Shown: positions 16,468-24,943 of the stretch, piece by piece
Numbering within the stretch: position 1 is the stretch's first letter
Layout: each line of letters begins with the position of its first letter
Assembly (NCBI GenBank): GCA_900472675.1
Contig: UCJA01000010.1
Span: 434,001-498,000 of the forward strand
DNA length: 64,000 nucleotides
Direction of reading: 5' to 3'
Origin: Hyphomicrobiales bacterium
Lineage (GTDB): Bacteria > Pseudomonadota > Alphaproteobacteria > Rhizobiales > Rhizobiaceae
Made by a program: the position numbers and the translations under genes
Notes under the pieces: generated by a model
What the model was told of the DNA's origin: nothing
Database searches by the model: none
Seen by the model: the letters and a program-made list of their open reading frames with translations, nothing else

Positions 16468-17534
16468 GCGTCTGCTCCAGGTGATGAGGCAAGCCCACCG
16501 AGTTTGATCTGCACCTTGCAGGCTGCCGTCCGGTCCCCTGCCTGTTCGAAGGCCTGCACGGCCTGGTCTAGCGCAAATGTGTGCGAAAGGATCGGTCGGA
16601 CGTCGATCGCCCGGCTGGAGATGAGCGCCACCGCCTGCTCGAATTCCCGGTCGAAGCGCTGCGAGCCGCACCAGGTGATCTCCTTGCCGACAAGCGCGTT
16701 GAGCGGAATGGTAACGTCACCCGTCACGCCGACTTGGACCACGGTGCCCCGCGGGCGCACCGTCGCGAAGGCCGAACGCAGGGCGGGACCCGCCGCAGAG
16801 CAATCGAACACTACGTCGAAGTAGCCTTTGTTCGCCTCATATCGTGCAAGGGCCTGAGCGTCCTGCGCCACGTTGATGACCGATGTAGCGCCCATGGCCG
16901 GAGCGCGCGCAAGCGCAGCGTTGGTGAGGTCCGTGGCGACGATCTCGGCGGCGCCCGCATGCCGGGCGGCGGCCATGGTCAAAAGCCCGATCGGGCCGGC
17001 GCCGGTTACGAGAACTTTCATGCCGGAAAGATCGCCGGCCTGGGCCACCGCGTGAAGGCAGACGGCCAGCGGCTCGGCGCAGGCCGCTTCGGCCGGAGAG
17101 ATGCTTTCGGCGACCGGAAAGCATTGCCTGGCGGGCACCACCAGCAGATTGCGGAACATGCCCTGCTCGTGTGGAAGCCGCATGGCGCTGCCCATGAAGC
17201 GCATGTCGAGGCAATGGATCGGCTGGCCCTTTGCGCAATACGTACAGGTGCCGCAGGGTTGCGACGGGTTGACGGCAACGAGGCTGCCGAGCGGCGGGAA
17301 GGTGACGCCGTCACCCAATGCTGCGACGTAGCCGGAGGCCTCGTGGCCCGAGATGATCGGTTCGCGCACCTGGATCGGGCCAAAGCCGCCGTCCTGGTAA
17401 TAGTGAAGGTCCGAACCGCAGATCCCGCCCATCGCCATTTGCAGCAGGACCTCTCCTTGCCCGGGCGCCGGCGCGTCTTCGGTTTCGATCCTGATATCCC
17501 GTTTGCCGTGAAGGCGGACGATCCGGCTTTGCAT
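16464..17534 (-). CDS. zinc-dependent dehydrogenase, L-idonate/L-gulonate 5-dehydrogenase type
   Basis: A 356-residue medium-chain dehydrogenase. Catalytic zinc motifs are GGICGSDLHYYQDGGFG and ISGHEASGYV; the structural zinc cysteines are in QPCGTCTYCAKGQPIHCLDM; the NAD loop is VLVTGAGPIGLLTM. CGSDLHYYQ-GGFG and FMGSAMRLPHEQGMF resemble L-idonate 5-dehydrogenase and the RspB-type L-gulonate 5-dehydrogenase. Position directly before uxuA and uxuB suggests the gulonate route (L-gulonate to D-fructuronate to D-mannonate to KDG), which is known in other proteobacteria. The stop overlaps uxuA. Ribosome site is weak (GAGACA). A palindromic hairpin sits between it and the TRAP gene upstream. Confidence 0.82.
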   Translation of the reverse strand: MQSRIVRLHGKRDIRIETEDAPAPGQGEVLLQMAMGGICGSDLHYYQDGGFGPIQVREPIISGHEASGYVAALGDGVTFPPLGSLVAVNPSQPCGTCTYCAKGQPIHCLDMRFMGSAMRLPHEQGMFRNLLVVPARQCFPVAESISPAEAACAEPLAVCLHAVAQAGDLSGMKVLVTGAGPIGLLTMAAARHAGAAEIVATDLTNAALARAPAMGATSVINVAQDAQALARYEANKGYFDVVFDCSAAGPALRSAFATVRPRGTVVQVGVTGDVTIPLNALVGKEITWCGSQRFDREFEQAVALISSRAIDVRPILSHTFALDQAVQAFEQAGDRTAACKVQIKLGGLASSPGADA

Positions 17535-17562
17535 ATGTCTGTCTCGATAGGTCGAAGAGGGA

Positions 17563-17586
17563 GCCCGCGCGACGTCGTGCGCGGGC
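17563..17586 (-). other. intra-operon hairpin
   Basis: GCCCGCGC-GACGTCGT-GCGCGGGC is a perfect 8-base stem in the 59-base gap between the TRAP large permease stop and the next gene of the same operon. No U-tract is present on the transcribed strand. It may mark an RNA processing or attenuation point. Confidence 0.45.
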
Positions 17587-17593
17587 GGGTTGG

Positions 17594-19000
17594 TCAGCGG
17601 ATCAGGCCCATTTCGGTCGGCAGCCAAAGCGTGATGGCCGGAATGAAGGTGATCAGGATCAGCGCGATGAAGAGCGGCACCAGCCAGGGCAGGATGGCCA
17701 TCGTCGTGCGCTCGACCGAGAGCTTTGCCACGCGTGACAGCACGAACAGTACCATCCCGAGCGGTGGATGCAGGAGACCGATCATCAGGTTCAGCGTCAT
17801 GATCAGCCCGAAGTGCACCGGATCGACGTGGAACTGCAGGGCGAGCGGCAGGATGATCGGCACCAGGATGGTAATGGCGGCGATCGTATCCAGGAAGCAG
17901 CCGACAAACAGCATCAGGATGTTGACGAGGATCAGGAACACCCACTTGCTGTCGGTGAGTGACAGGATCGCGGCAGACAGAAGCTGGGCCGTCTGGCTCA
18001 CCGTCAGCAGCCAGGCGAAGACCGAGGCTGCCGAGACGATGAACAGCACCGAGGCCGTCGTCTCGATTGTCTCGAAGGTCGATTTCGCCAGCGACTTCAG
18101 CGTCATCGTCCGGTAGCGCACGAGGCCAAGGAAGAGCGACCACAACACTGCGGCAACGGCTGCCTCGGTCGGCGTGAACCAGCCCATCGTCATGCCGCCG
18201 ATCAGGATCACCGGCGTCATCAGCGCCATGACTGCCGAGAAGTCAAAATACCAGTCGCAGGCGATCAGGGCCACCAGCGCGATCAGCAGGGCGACGTTGA
18301 GCGAAAGTCCGACCAGCGTCAGCAGGTAGACGCCGAGCGGGACCATCATCACGATCACGACTTCGAGCGAAGCGCCGAGGATCAGCCGCGGGCTGAACGG
18401 CGTATCGGAGCCCCACTTCTTGACCCAGGCGAACACGGCGACCGTGATCATCATCAAAAGGGTCATCACGACGCCGGGCAGGATGCCTGCCATGAACAGC
18501 GCGCCGATCGAGACGTTGGCCATCATGCCGTAGATGACGAAGGGCAGCGAGGGCGGGAAGATGGGACCAAGCGTCGCCGATGCAGCCGTCACGCCGACGG
18601 CGGCCTCCACGGGATAACCGTGGTCCTTCATGGCCTTGATTTCGATGGTGCCGATACCCGCTGCATCTGCGAGTGCCGTGCCGGACATGCCGGAAAAGAT
18701 TACCGAGCCGATGATGTTGACCTGTGCGAGGCCGCCCTTCATCCAGCCGACGAGAGCGACTGCGAAGGAATAGATGCGCCCGGTAACGCCGGCTGTGTTC
18801 ATCAGGTTGCCGGCGAGAATGAAGAAGGGCACGGCGAGAAGCGGGAAGCTTTCCACGCCGGCAATCATGCGCTGGGCGGCAATGATGTCCGGTGCGACGT
18901 CATAGAAGACGATATAGAGAAGTGACGAGACGGCCATGGAAATCGCGACCGGGAGGCCGATGATCATCAGGGCGAGAAAGGAACCGATCAGAAGCAGCAT
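17594..19000 (-). CDS. TRAP transporter large permease (DctM type)
   Basis: A 468-residue polytopic inner-membrane protein with a dozen or so hydrophobic segments. FAVALVGWMKGGLAQVNIIGSVIFSGMSGTALADAAGIGTIEIKAM is the hallmark DctM region (quoted here by its key residues SGMSGTALADAAG), and FPPSLPFVIYG and TPTEAAVAAVLWSLFLG are also typical. It is the sodium- or proton-driven translocating subunit working with the small permease and the DctP receptor upstream. It is somewhat longer than the usual 425 residues; the extra length is in loops around the middle. The gap to the small permease is only three bases. Cargo is inferred to be a hexuronate or aldonate. Confidence 0.92.
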   Translation of the reverse strand: MLLLIGSFLALMIIGLPVAISMAVSSLLYIVFYDVAPDIIAAQRMIAGVESFPLLAVPFFILAGNLMNTAGVTGRIYSFAVALVGWMKGGLAQVNIIGSVIFSGMSGTALADAAGIGTIEIKAMKDHGYPVEAAVGVTAASATLGPIFPPSLPFVIYGMMANVSIGALFMAGILPGVVMTLLMMITVAVFAWVKKWGSDTPFSPRLILGASLEVVIVMMVPLGVYLLTLVGLSLNVALLIALVALIACDWYFDFSAVMALMTPVILIGGMTMGWFTPTEAAVAAVLWSLFLGLVRYRTMTLKSLAKSTFETIETTASVLFIVSAASVFAWLLTVSQTAQLLSAAILSLTDSKWVFLILVNILMLFVGCFLDTIAAITILVPIILPLALQFHVDPVHFGLIMTLNLMIGLLHPPLGMVLFVLSRVAKLSVERTTMAILPWLVPLFIALILITFIPAITLWLPTEMGLIR

Positions 19001-19003
19001 GGA

Positions 19004-19618
19004 TCAATCCTCCGCCGTCTGGAATTCTTCGGGACGCTCAAGAACCGAATAGCCACGCCGCATGTTGGCGACGAAGACCTGGATGGAGCGCAGGAACATC
19101 AGCACGAAGGCCAGCAGCACCGAATAGAAAACGATGTTGCGCGGCAGGGCCACGGTCACCATTTCCTCGCCCTCGACGATTTCCATGTAGCGCCACATGA
19201 GCCAGGAGCCGTAGGCGAAGAAGCCGATCCGCACCACGTCCACGATGGTCGCCATGACGCGCGTCGCGCGGGCGGGCAGGTAGTGGTAGAGCACGTCGAC
19301 CTGGATATGGCGGGAGGTTCGAACGCACATGACGGCGCCGAGAAAGACGACCCCGATCAGGCAGTTGACCGCGATCTCCTCGGTCCAGGCATAGCTGTCG
19401 TTGAGGACGTAGCGGGTGAAGAACTGCAGGAAGACGCAGCCGGTCATCAGCCAGAACAGCGCGAGCGTGATCCAGTCCTCGAAGGCGTAGGATGACAGGT
19501 CGACATTGATCGGCGCATCCTCGAAAGTGTGCGCCAGTTCTTCCGGCGTCACCGGTGTGTGGATTTCCTGTCCGCGGGGGGATTCAGCTGTGCGAGACAT
19601 GTCGGGGGTATGAGGCAT
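19004..19618 (-). CDS. TRAP transporter small permease (DctQ type)
   Basis: A 204-residue membrane protein with a soluble N-terminal extension of about 50 residues and then four hydrophobic segments (WITLALFWLMTGCVFLQFFTR; VNCLIGVVFLGAVMCV; VDVVRIGFFAYGSWLMW; FYSVLLAFVLMFLRSIQVF written here as separate elements). The pattern YAWTEEIAVNCLIG and RTSRHIQVDVL is typical of DctQ. It pairs with the large permease three bases downstream. The N-terminal extension is rich in Pro, Thr and Glu and unusual in length; a later internal Met (codon 7) could also serve as start, but GGGA precedes the chosen ATG. Confidence 0.88.
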   Translation of the reverse strand: MPHTPDMSRTAESPRGQEIHTPVTPEELAHTFEDAPINVDLSSYAFEDWITLALFWLMTGCVFLQFFTRYVLNDSYAWTEEIAVNCLIGVVFLGAVMCVRTSRHIQVDVLYHYLPARATRVMATIVDVVRIGFFAYGSWLMWRYMEIVEGEEMVTVALPRNIVFYSVLLAFVLMFLRSIQVFVANMRRGYSVLERPEEFQTAED

Positions 19619-19642
19619 GGTCGTTCCCGTCTGGAGTGAAGG

Positions 19643-19669
19643 GCGGCGCAGCCTGTGTGGCCGCGCCGC
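19643..19669 (-). other. GC hairpin after DctP gene
   Basis: GCGGCGC-13-GCGCCGC forms a perfect 7-base stem in the 57-base gap between the DctP stop and the small permease start. No U-tract. Same placement as the hairpins after the other solute-binding-protein genes here, suggesting unequal expression of receptor and permease. Confidence 0.5.
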
Positions 19670-19675
19670 GATGTC

Positions 19676-20650
19676 TCACTTGATGGCGCGGATGGCTTCC
19701 CAGTCGGACTTGGCATAGCCGAAGTCCTCGAAGGCAACCTTTTCCAGAACGGTCTTTTCGAAGTCGGCCTTGTCGACGTCCACGACGTTGATGCCGCGCT
19801 TCTTGAAGTCCTCGACGAGTGCCTTTTCACGCTCTTCGATGATCTTCGTGGTACGGGCGGCAGCTTCCTGCATGACGTCCGTGAAGATCTTGCGGTCGCC
19901 TTCCGTAAGGCTCGCCCAGCGGGTCTTGGAAATGATCGTGTTGAGATGGTCGACGATGTGGCCGGTCAGCACGATGTTCTTCTGAACCTCGAAGAACTTC
20001 TTCGCCTCGATGGTGGTCAGCGGATTTTCCTGCGCGTCGACGGTGCCGTTCTGCAGCGCCAGATAGACTTCTGCAAACGCGATCGGCGTGGTGTTGGCGC
20101 CGCAGGCGCGGGGCATGGCCAGATAGGCGGGCACGTCCGGCACGCGCATCTTCAGGCCCGCCATGTCGGCGCACTTGGTGATCGGCTTGTTGGATGTGGT
20201 CTGGCGGGTGCCGTAGTAGCTGACGGCGGTGATGATGTTGCCGGTCTTGTCTTCATAGCCCTTGGTCAAACGCTTGAAGACGTCGCTCTTGGTATAGGCG
20301 ATCAGGTGTTCCGGGCTGCGGAAGATGTAGGGGAAGTAGGTGACGCCGATTGGCTTGTAGTCGCGCGCCGCAAAGCTCGAGCCGGAGATGATGATATCGA
20401 CCGTGCCGAGCTTCAGGCCCTGGTTGATGTCGGCTTCCTTGCCGAGCTGGGACGCTGGATAGACGTCGATCTTGTAGCGACCCTCGGTGCGCTTGGCGAT
20501 TTCCTGTGCCGCCCAGACGGATTCCGTGTGGAAGGGCTCAGAGGTTTCATAGACGTGCGCCCACTTGAGCGTCGTCTCTGCGTGAGCGCCGAGTGTGGAG
20601 GCAAGCGTCATGGCCGCTGCGCCCAAGAGCATTTTCAGTTTGAATGTCAT
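19676..20650 (-). CDS. TRAP transporter periplasmic solute receptor (DctP type)
   Basis: A 324-residue TRAP receptor. The signal peptide is MTFKLKMLLGAAAMTLAST with cleavage near GAHA|ETTLKWAHV. The mature part has the typical AHVYETSEPFHTESVWAAQEI, the TRAP signature KGLKMRVPDVPAYLAM with the Arg that clamps a substrate carboxylate, and PIAFAEVYLALQNGTVDAQENPLTTI. The ATG at 20650 has GGGAGG seven bases upstream; an earlier in-frame start has none. Carboxylate-binding TRAP receptors of this type bind sugar acids, which fits the uxuA/uxuB context. It follows the GntR gene by 60 bases and is followed by a hairpin. Confidence 0.92.
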   Translation of the reverse strand: MTFKLKMLLGAAAMTLASTLGAHAETTLKWAHVYETSEPFHTESVWAAQEIAKRTEGRYKIDVYPASQLGKEADINQGLKLGTVDIIISGSSFAARDYKPIGVTYFPYIFRSPEHLIAYTKSDVFKRLTKGYEDKTGNIITAVSYYGTRQTTSNKPITKCADMAGLKMRVPDVPAYLAMPRACGANTTPIAFAEVYLALQNGTVDAQENPLTTIEAKKFFEVQKNIVLTGHIVDHLNTIISKTRWASLTEGDRKIFTDVMQEAAARTTKIIEEREKALVEDFKKRGINVVDVDKADFEKTVLEKVAFEDFGYAKSDWEAIRAIK

Positions 20651-20710
20651 GTAGTCCTCCCAAGACCGTGTCAGGTTGTTTCCGGTACCGCGCATCCCTC
20701 CGACGGGCGG

Positions 20711-21424
20711 TCAGTCTTCTCTCGTCGGCTCCTCCCCGAAGCTTTCAGAGAATCTCTTTTGCGACTCCGTCAGGTGCCAGCGCATGGCTTCGCGCGCGGC
20801 TGCCGGGTCCTTTGCCGCAATGGCGTCGCGAATGACCCGGTGCTCGGAAAGCGCATGGCCCCAGCTTCCGGCGCTTTCGAAATGGCTCGCCAGCTTTTCG
20901 AAGTAGGGCGACATGCGGCTGTCGTAGATGAAGCCGGTGAAACGGTTGAGCGCACCATTGCCGATGATGTCGGTGATCGCGGTATGGAAGCCGCGGTCGG
21001 ATGCCAGGAGCTTCGACGGGACATGCAGCGACTGTTCCATCTGCCCCAACATGTCATCTAGCTTGGCGATCCCGGCCGGCGTCGCACAGCGGGCAGCCTC
21101 CTCGGCAATTGCGCTTTCAATGATGCAGCGGGCCTGCAGGATCTCGAAGGGTCCGTCGCTGTCCTCGTCACTCGGCGCCTGCGATCCTGTCGGACGACTG
21201 CCGCTGATGTAGACGCCCGATCCCATGCGGATCTGCACCCGGCCCTCAACCTCGAGCACGATCAGGGCTTCACGCACGGTGGGCCGTGAAACGCCGAAGC
21301 GTTCCGCAAGCTCGCGCTCGGCCGGCAGGCGCTCTCCCGACGGAAGCTCCCCTGCATCGATAAGCGCGCGAATCTGATCCGCGACCTGCCTGTAAAGGCG
21401 GCGCGGCTCCAGAGCCATGAACAT
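20711..21424 (-). CDS. GntR/FCD regulator of TRAP-uxu operon
   Basis: A 237-residue FadR-type regulator. The winged helix spans about residues 8-75 (LYRQVADQIRALIDAGELPSGERLPAERELAERFGVSRPTVREALIVL seen in parts), followed by the FCD domain with metal/effector residues (DRGFHTAITDIIGN; ALSEHRVIRDAI). It resembles UxuR/ExuR-like repressors, and is first gene of the operon that encodes the TRAP transporter, dehydrogenase, uxuA and uxuB. Likely autoregulated, with an intermediate such as fructuronate or mannonate as inducer (inference). Two ATGs (codons 1 and 3) could start it; GGGAGG fits either. A candidate operator is at 21466-21480. Confidence 0.88.
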   Translation of the reverse strand: MFMALEPRRLYRQVADQIRALIDAGELPSGERLPAERELAERFGVSRPTVREALIVLEVEGRVQIRMGSGVYISGSRPTGSQAPSDEDSDGPFEILQARCIIESAIAEEAARCATPAGIAKLDDMLGQMEQSLHVPSKLLASDRGFHTAITDIIGNGALNRFTGFIYDSRMSPYFEKLASHFESAGSWGHALSEHRVIRDAIAAKDPAAAREAMRWHLTESQKRFSESFGEEPTRED

Positions 21425-21465
21425 GAAATCCTCCCGGCACCAACTCCCTTCGGCGCTTCTTGTCA

Positions 21466-21480
21466 GGTTGTCTTACCAAT
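21466..21480. promoter_or_regulatory. candidate operator upstream of GntR gene
   Basis: Read on the minus strand, ATTGGTAAGACAACC lies about 40 bases before the GntR start. It shares nine of fifteen positions with the palindrome ATTGGCTTGACCAAT at 1614-1628 before another FCD regulator. Inferred operator; only imperfectly palindromic. Confidence 0.35.
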
Positions 21481-21530
21481 TTCCTTTCGTCAAGAGTGGC
21501 AAGAGTTTTTCTTTCATTCCTCCTCCGGTT

Positions 21531-21545
21531 GCTGCCTCAGGCAGC
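21531..21545 (-). terminator. hairpin at end of Ldh-family gene, stop codon in loop
   Basis: GCTGCC-TCA-GGCAGC forms a perfect 6-base stem whose three loop bases are the stop codon of the Ldh-family gene. An A-rich, not U-rich, stretch follows on the transcribed strand, so termination strength is uncertain. Confidence 0.45.
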
Positions 21546-22616
21546 GGAGAGCGACCCGGGAAGGGCCAGTTCATAGCGAGCGGCAAGTGCCTGGAAGGAC
21601 TGGAGCGTCGCAGGGTCGAGCCCGACGCCATGGACATCTCGATCCGCGGCCACACGCCATTCGCGATCTCCCGGCGCCATCACACCCATCCCCTCGCGCA
21701 CTGGTGACGTGCGAAGTGCCTCGAGATAACGGGTCATGCCCGCATCGAAGGTGGCCCGGTCGCCGAAGGCTTCCGGCATCATGGCCAGCACGAAGGCGCC
21801 GAGCTGTCGCGGCTTGGTGAAGTCCGGGCCGAACATTGGTGCAAGTTCGAAGCTGAGCCGCATGCCCGTCACGACGGCACTCATGATTTCCGCAAGACCT
21901 GCGAGGCCGGCGCCCTTGAAGCCGTATTCGCCGCCAAGTGGTGCCAGCATGTCGGCTGCTTGCGCATCATGGGTGTCGATCCCGTGCACGTCCGAAGCGA
22001 CGGCATCTGGAAGCGGGCTTTCCAGGCTGCGATAGAGCATCACCCGGTTGAAGGGGATGGCGCTGGTCGCCATGTCGAGCAGCCAGGGGTCTTGTCCCGC
22101 CACCGGGACACCAACAGCGATCGGATTGGTGCCGTGGAACCGCGACGCGCCACCATGCAGCCGCACGAAACTGTCGGAATTGCAAAAGGCAATGCCGATC
22201 AGCCCCTGGCGCGCGGCCTCCAGTGCATAGGCACCGGCTGCGCCAAAATGCGAACTGTTGCGGATCGCAACGGCGGCAACGCCAAACTTTCGGGCGTTCG
22301 TGACGGCCCGGTCCATGGCCGTGTAGGTGGCAAGTGCTCCGTGCGCGTGATCTGCGTCCAGCGTTTCCGCAGCCCCGAAGCCGCCGGCCGTCTTGAGGGT
22401 GGGCGTGCCGTTGATGCGGCCGCCGACGATTGCCTCCACATAGTGACCGAGCAGTCGCACGCCGTGACTGTCCACGCCAAGACGGGTCCCGTGCAGCATG
22501 GCGCGGGCGGCTGCCGACGCTGTCGCCTCGTCTGCGCCGCATCTTCGCAACACGGCGTGGCAGAACTGCTTAAGGGCATCCAGCGCGTATTTCTGGTCGG
22601 GGGCAGGCTCGTGCAC
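21537..22616 (-). CDS. Ldh family (malate/L-lactate-type) NAD(P) oxidoreductase
   Basis: A 359-residue member of the Ldh2/MdhC family, unrelated to Rossmann lactate dehydrogenases; members reduce or oxidise 2-keto/2-hydroxy acids such as malate, sulfolactate, ureidoglycolate, 2,3-diketogulonate or piperideine carboxylate. Diagnostic segments are RLGVDSHGVRLLGHYVE, AVAIRNSSHFGAAGAYAL, FCNSDSFVRLHGG and GTNPIAVGVPV. I choose the GTG at 22616 because GAGGAG lies six bases upstream; the further-upstream ATG (22658) and TTG have no ribosome site and would overlap the divergent control region. Divergent from a tandem-winged-helix GntR gene and next to an acid-sugar dehydratase and an aldolase, so likely acts on a sugar-acid intermediate. 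Confidence 0.82.
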   Translation of the reverse strand: MHEPAPDQKYALDALKQFCHAVLRRCGADEATASAAARAMLHGTRLGVDSHGVRLLGHYVEAIVGGRINGTPTLKTAGGFGAAETLDADHAHGALATYTAMDRAVTNARKFGVAAVAIRNSSHFGAAGAYALEAARQGLIGIAFCNSDSFVRLHGGASRFHGTNPIAVGVPVAGQDPWLLDMATSAIPFNRVMLYRSLESPLPDAVASDVHGIDTHDAQAADMLAPLGGEYGFKGAGLAGLAEIMSAVVTGMRLSFELAPMFGPDFTKPRQLGAFVLAMMPEAFGDRATFDAGMTRYLEALRTSPVREGMGVMAPGDREWRVAADRDVHGVGLDPATLQSFQALAARYELALPGSLSAA

Positions 22617-22717
22617 TGGTGGCTCCTCATCGCAATGCTTTATGTACACACTAGACATCTTTGCCCATGGGTGCAATCACTGAACGCGGCGACGACGAAA
22701 GGGTGGACCGAGATCCG
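22617..22717. promoter_or_regulatory. divergent control region with TGTACA palindrome
   Basis: If the Ldh-family gene starts at GTG 22616 and the GntR at ATG 22718, this 101-base gap is the shared promoter. It holds TATGTACACACTAGACATC, with the palindrome TGTACA at 22643-22648, a plausible half or core operator. No clear -35/-10 pair was recognised. Confidence 0.35.
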
Positions 22718-23722
22718 ATGGCGAGCATTGCGCAGAAACTGTACCAGCGCGCCTTCGAGATCCTCGGCGAGGAGATCAGGGTCGGCCGGATCGCGCCTGC
22801 GGAACGACTGACGGAAACCGGCGTGGCCGCGAGGTTCGGCATCAGTCGGGCGCCGGCGCGCCAAGCGCTTGGCGAGCTGGAGCGGTCCGGCCTGATCGCA
22901 AGAGTTGGTGCGCGTGGCTATGAGGTGGCAAGCCCGGCGCCGGGGGAGAAAGTCCCGCTGCGCGAGGCTGTTTCGCCTGTGCAGCCCAGGACCCCGCCAG
23001 CCCGGGAGAAGATCCATTTCCTGCCGAGCTGGGAGTTGATCTACCGGGAGGTCGAGATGGAAATCGTCTCCCGCACCTCCATGGCGAGCTGGCGGATCAA
23101 CGAGGCGGCGCTGGCGAAATCTTACGGCGTCAGCCGCACCGTCGCGCGCGACGTCATGGGCCGGCTCCAGCAGCGCGGGATCACCCGCAAGGACGACAGT
23201 GGTCGCTGGTATGCGCCAGGGTTGACCGAGCGGCATATCGACGAGCTTTACGAGCTGCGCTGGGTGCTGGAGCCGCTGGCGTTGGAAAAGGCCTATCCGC
23301 GCCTTCCCTCGGATCTGCTGCCGCGTCTTTCCACCAATGCCTATGCTGCCCATGCAGCCACGATCGAAGTCGATTCGACAGTCCTCGATGCGTTGGAACA
23401 GGAGCTGCATGTGGAGTTGCTCAGCCATTGCGGCAACGACGCGCTCATGCAGGCGATCAGCCTGCCGCAGGCTCTGCTGGTGGCGCATCACTTTCTCTAT
23501 CACGCGGCGGCACACCTGTTCGAGACTGAGCCGTTCCTACCGGAGCATCTGGCTGTGATCGAGCGCCTGTCTGCCGGTCATGTCGGCGAAGCGCGCGAAG
23601 CGCTGGTCCTGCATCTCCAGGTCTCGCGGGAGCGCGCCATGCTGCGCATCCGTGCGGTGGCGCGAACCATCGCCCCCCGCGACCTGCCGTATCTCGAGCG
23701 TCTTCCGACGCCCAAACCGTAG
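22718..23722 (+). CDS. GntR regulator with two complete winged helices and FCD domain
   Basis: A 334-residue regulator with two full winged-helix modules. Module one (about residues 3-66) has [20 protein letters not shown] and [20 protein letters not shown]. Module two (about 97-165) has [20 protein letters not shown] and [20 protein letters not shown]. The FCD domain (about 170-315) follows, with [16 protein letters not shown] and [21 protein letters not shown] Pro/Glu-rich linker of about 30 residues separates the modules. The same layout is seen at 12948. Start is uncertain: ATG 22718 fits the domain boundary, ATG 22667 is an alternative 17 codons longer. It sits between the Ldh-family gene (divergent) and the dehydratase gene 32 bases downstream. 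Confidence 0.83.
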   Translation: MASIAQKLYQRAFEILGEEIRVGRIAPAERLTETGVAARFGISRAPARQALGELERSGLIARVGARGYEVASPAPGEKVPLREAVSPVQPRTPPAREKIHFLPSWELIYREVEMEIVSRTSMASWRINEAALAKSYGVSRTVARDVMGRLQQRGITRKDDSGRWYAPGLTERHIDELYELRWVLEPLALEKAYPRLPSDLLPRLSTNAYAAHAATIEVDSTVLDALEQELHVELLSHCGNDALMQAISLPQALLVAHHFLYHAAAHLFETEPFLPEHLAVIERLSAGHVGEAREALVLHLQVSRERAMLRIRAVARTIAPRDLPYLERLPTPKP

Positions 23723-23754
23723 AAAATCAACCAGACCTGGGGAGGAGCCCGACT

Positions 23755-24873
23755 GTGAAAATCAGGACTATCGAACCCTTTATCCTGCATCTGCCGCTGA
23801 CTTCGGATTCGATTTCCGACTCAACCCACAGCATCACCCATTGGGGTGTTGTCGGCGCGGCGATCACCACGGAGGATGGGCTGACCGGCTACGGCTTTAC
23901 CGGCACGCATGCGCATCTCGCCTCGGACCGGCTGATCACCGCCTGCATCCGCGATTGCTACGGGGCGCTTCTCGTCGGCGAGGAGGCTGACGACATCACC
24001 CGCCTGTGGACCAAGCTCGCGCGCCACCCCTCTCTGCAATGGGTCGGTCGGGCAGGCATCACCCAGCTGGCGCTGGCGGCCGTCGATGTCGCGCTCTGGG
24101 ACCTGAAGAGCAAGAAGGCCGGCGTGCCGCTTTGGCAATATCTCGGCGGCGCCCGCACGGACCGGCTGGAAGCCTACAACACGGATATCGGCTGGCTCTC
24201 GTTCAGCGAGGAGGATCTCATCACCGGCGCGGCGCGTGCGGTCGAGGAAGATGGCTTTACCCGGATCAAGCTCAAGGTCGGGCACGAGGATCCGAATGCC
24301 GATATCCGGCGACTGGCGGCGGTGCGCAAGCGCGTGGGCGCGGACGTCCGGATTGCCATCGACGGCAACGGCAAATGGGACCTGCCCACCTGCCAGCGTT
24401 TCTGCGAGCGCGCCCGCGACCTCGACCTTTACTGGTTCGAGGAGCCGCTTTGGTACGACGATGTGGGCAGTCATGCGGTTCTTGCCCGCAGCACGTCCAT
24501 TCCGATCGCGCTCGGCGAGCAGCTCTATACGGTGGATGCCTTCCGCGCCTTTATCGATGCGCGGGCGGTCGCCTATGTGCAACCGGACGTGACGCGCCTG
24601 GGCGGGATTACCGAATACATCCAGGTGGCCGATCTTGCCCTGGCAAACCGGCTACCCGTGGTGCCGCACGCCGGCGAAATGAGCCAGGTGCACGTTCACT
24701 TGAGCTACTGGCATCCGGCCTCGACGATCCTCGAATACATTCCCTGGATCAAGGACCACTTCGAGGAGCCCGCCAATGTCCGTGACGGTGTCTATCTGCG
24801 CCCGCAGCAGCCGGGGGCCAGCACCTCGCCGCTTGCGGCAAGCTTCGAGCGTTACGGCAAGAGCCTTGGGTGA
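23755..24873 (+). CDS. enolase-superfamily acid-sugar dehydratase (mandelate racemase subgroup)
   Basis: A 372-residue mandelate racemase/muconate-lactonising-type enzyme. Active-site elements: K-x-K in [12 protein letters not shown] (about residue 178), metal ligands Asp in IAIDGNGKW, Glu in [11 protein letters not shown] and Glu in IALGEQLY, and the catalytic His in [12 protein letters not shown]. Start is GTG with GGGGAGGAG upstream. Such enzymes dehydrate aldonates or aldarates to 2-keto-3-deoxy acids; the adjacent DapA-type aldolase would split the product. Exact substrate (galactarate, lyxonate, gluconate and others are possible) cannot be read from sequence. Probably co-transcribed with the upstream regulator. 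Confidence 0.85.
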   Translation: MKIRTIEPFILHLPLTSDSISDSTHSITHWGVVGAAITTEDGLTGYGFTGTHAHLASDRLITACIRDCYGALLVGEEADDITRLWTKLARHPSLQWVGRAGITQLALAAVDVALWDLKSKKAGVPLWQYLGGARTDRLEAYNTDIGWLSFSEEDLITGAARAVEEDGFTRIKLKVGHEDPNADIRRLAAVRKRVGADVRIAIDGNGKWDLPTCQRFCERARDLDLYWFEEPLWYDDVGSHAVLARSTSIPIALGEQLYTVDAFRAFIDARAVAYVQPDVTRLGGITEYIQVADLALANRLPVVPHAGEMSQVHVHLSYWHPASTILEYIPWIKDHFEEPANVRDGVYLRPQQPGASTSPLAASFERYGKSLG

Positions 24874-24943
24874 TGGCGAAACTGTTGCCTCATACGGCTG
24901 CTTCTCTAAGCTGCTCCGGACATCATTTCCTGCAAGGTGACCC

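Noticed and set aside
17535-18143. Upstream in-frame extension of the idonate/gulonate-type dehydrogenase by about 200 codons
   Set aside because: Lies inside the TRAP large permease gene in another frame and has no domain similarity; the ATG at 17534 matches the family start.
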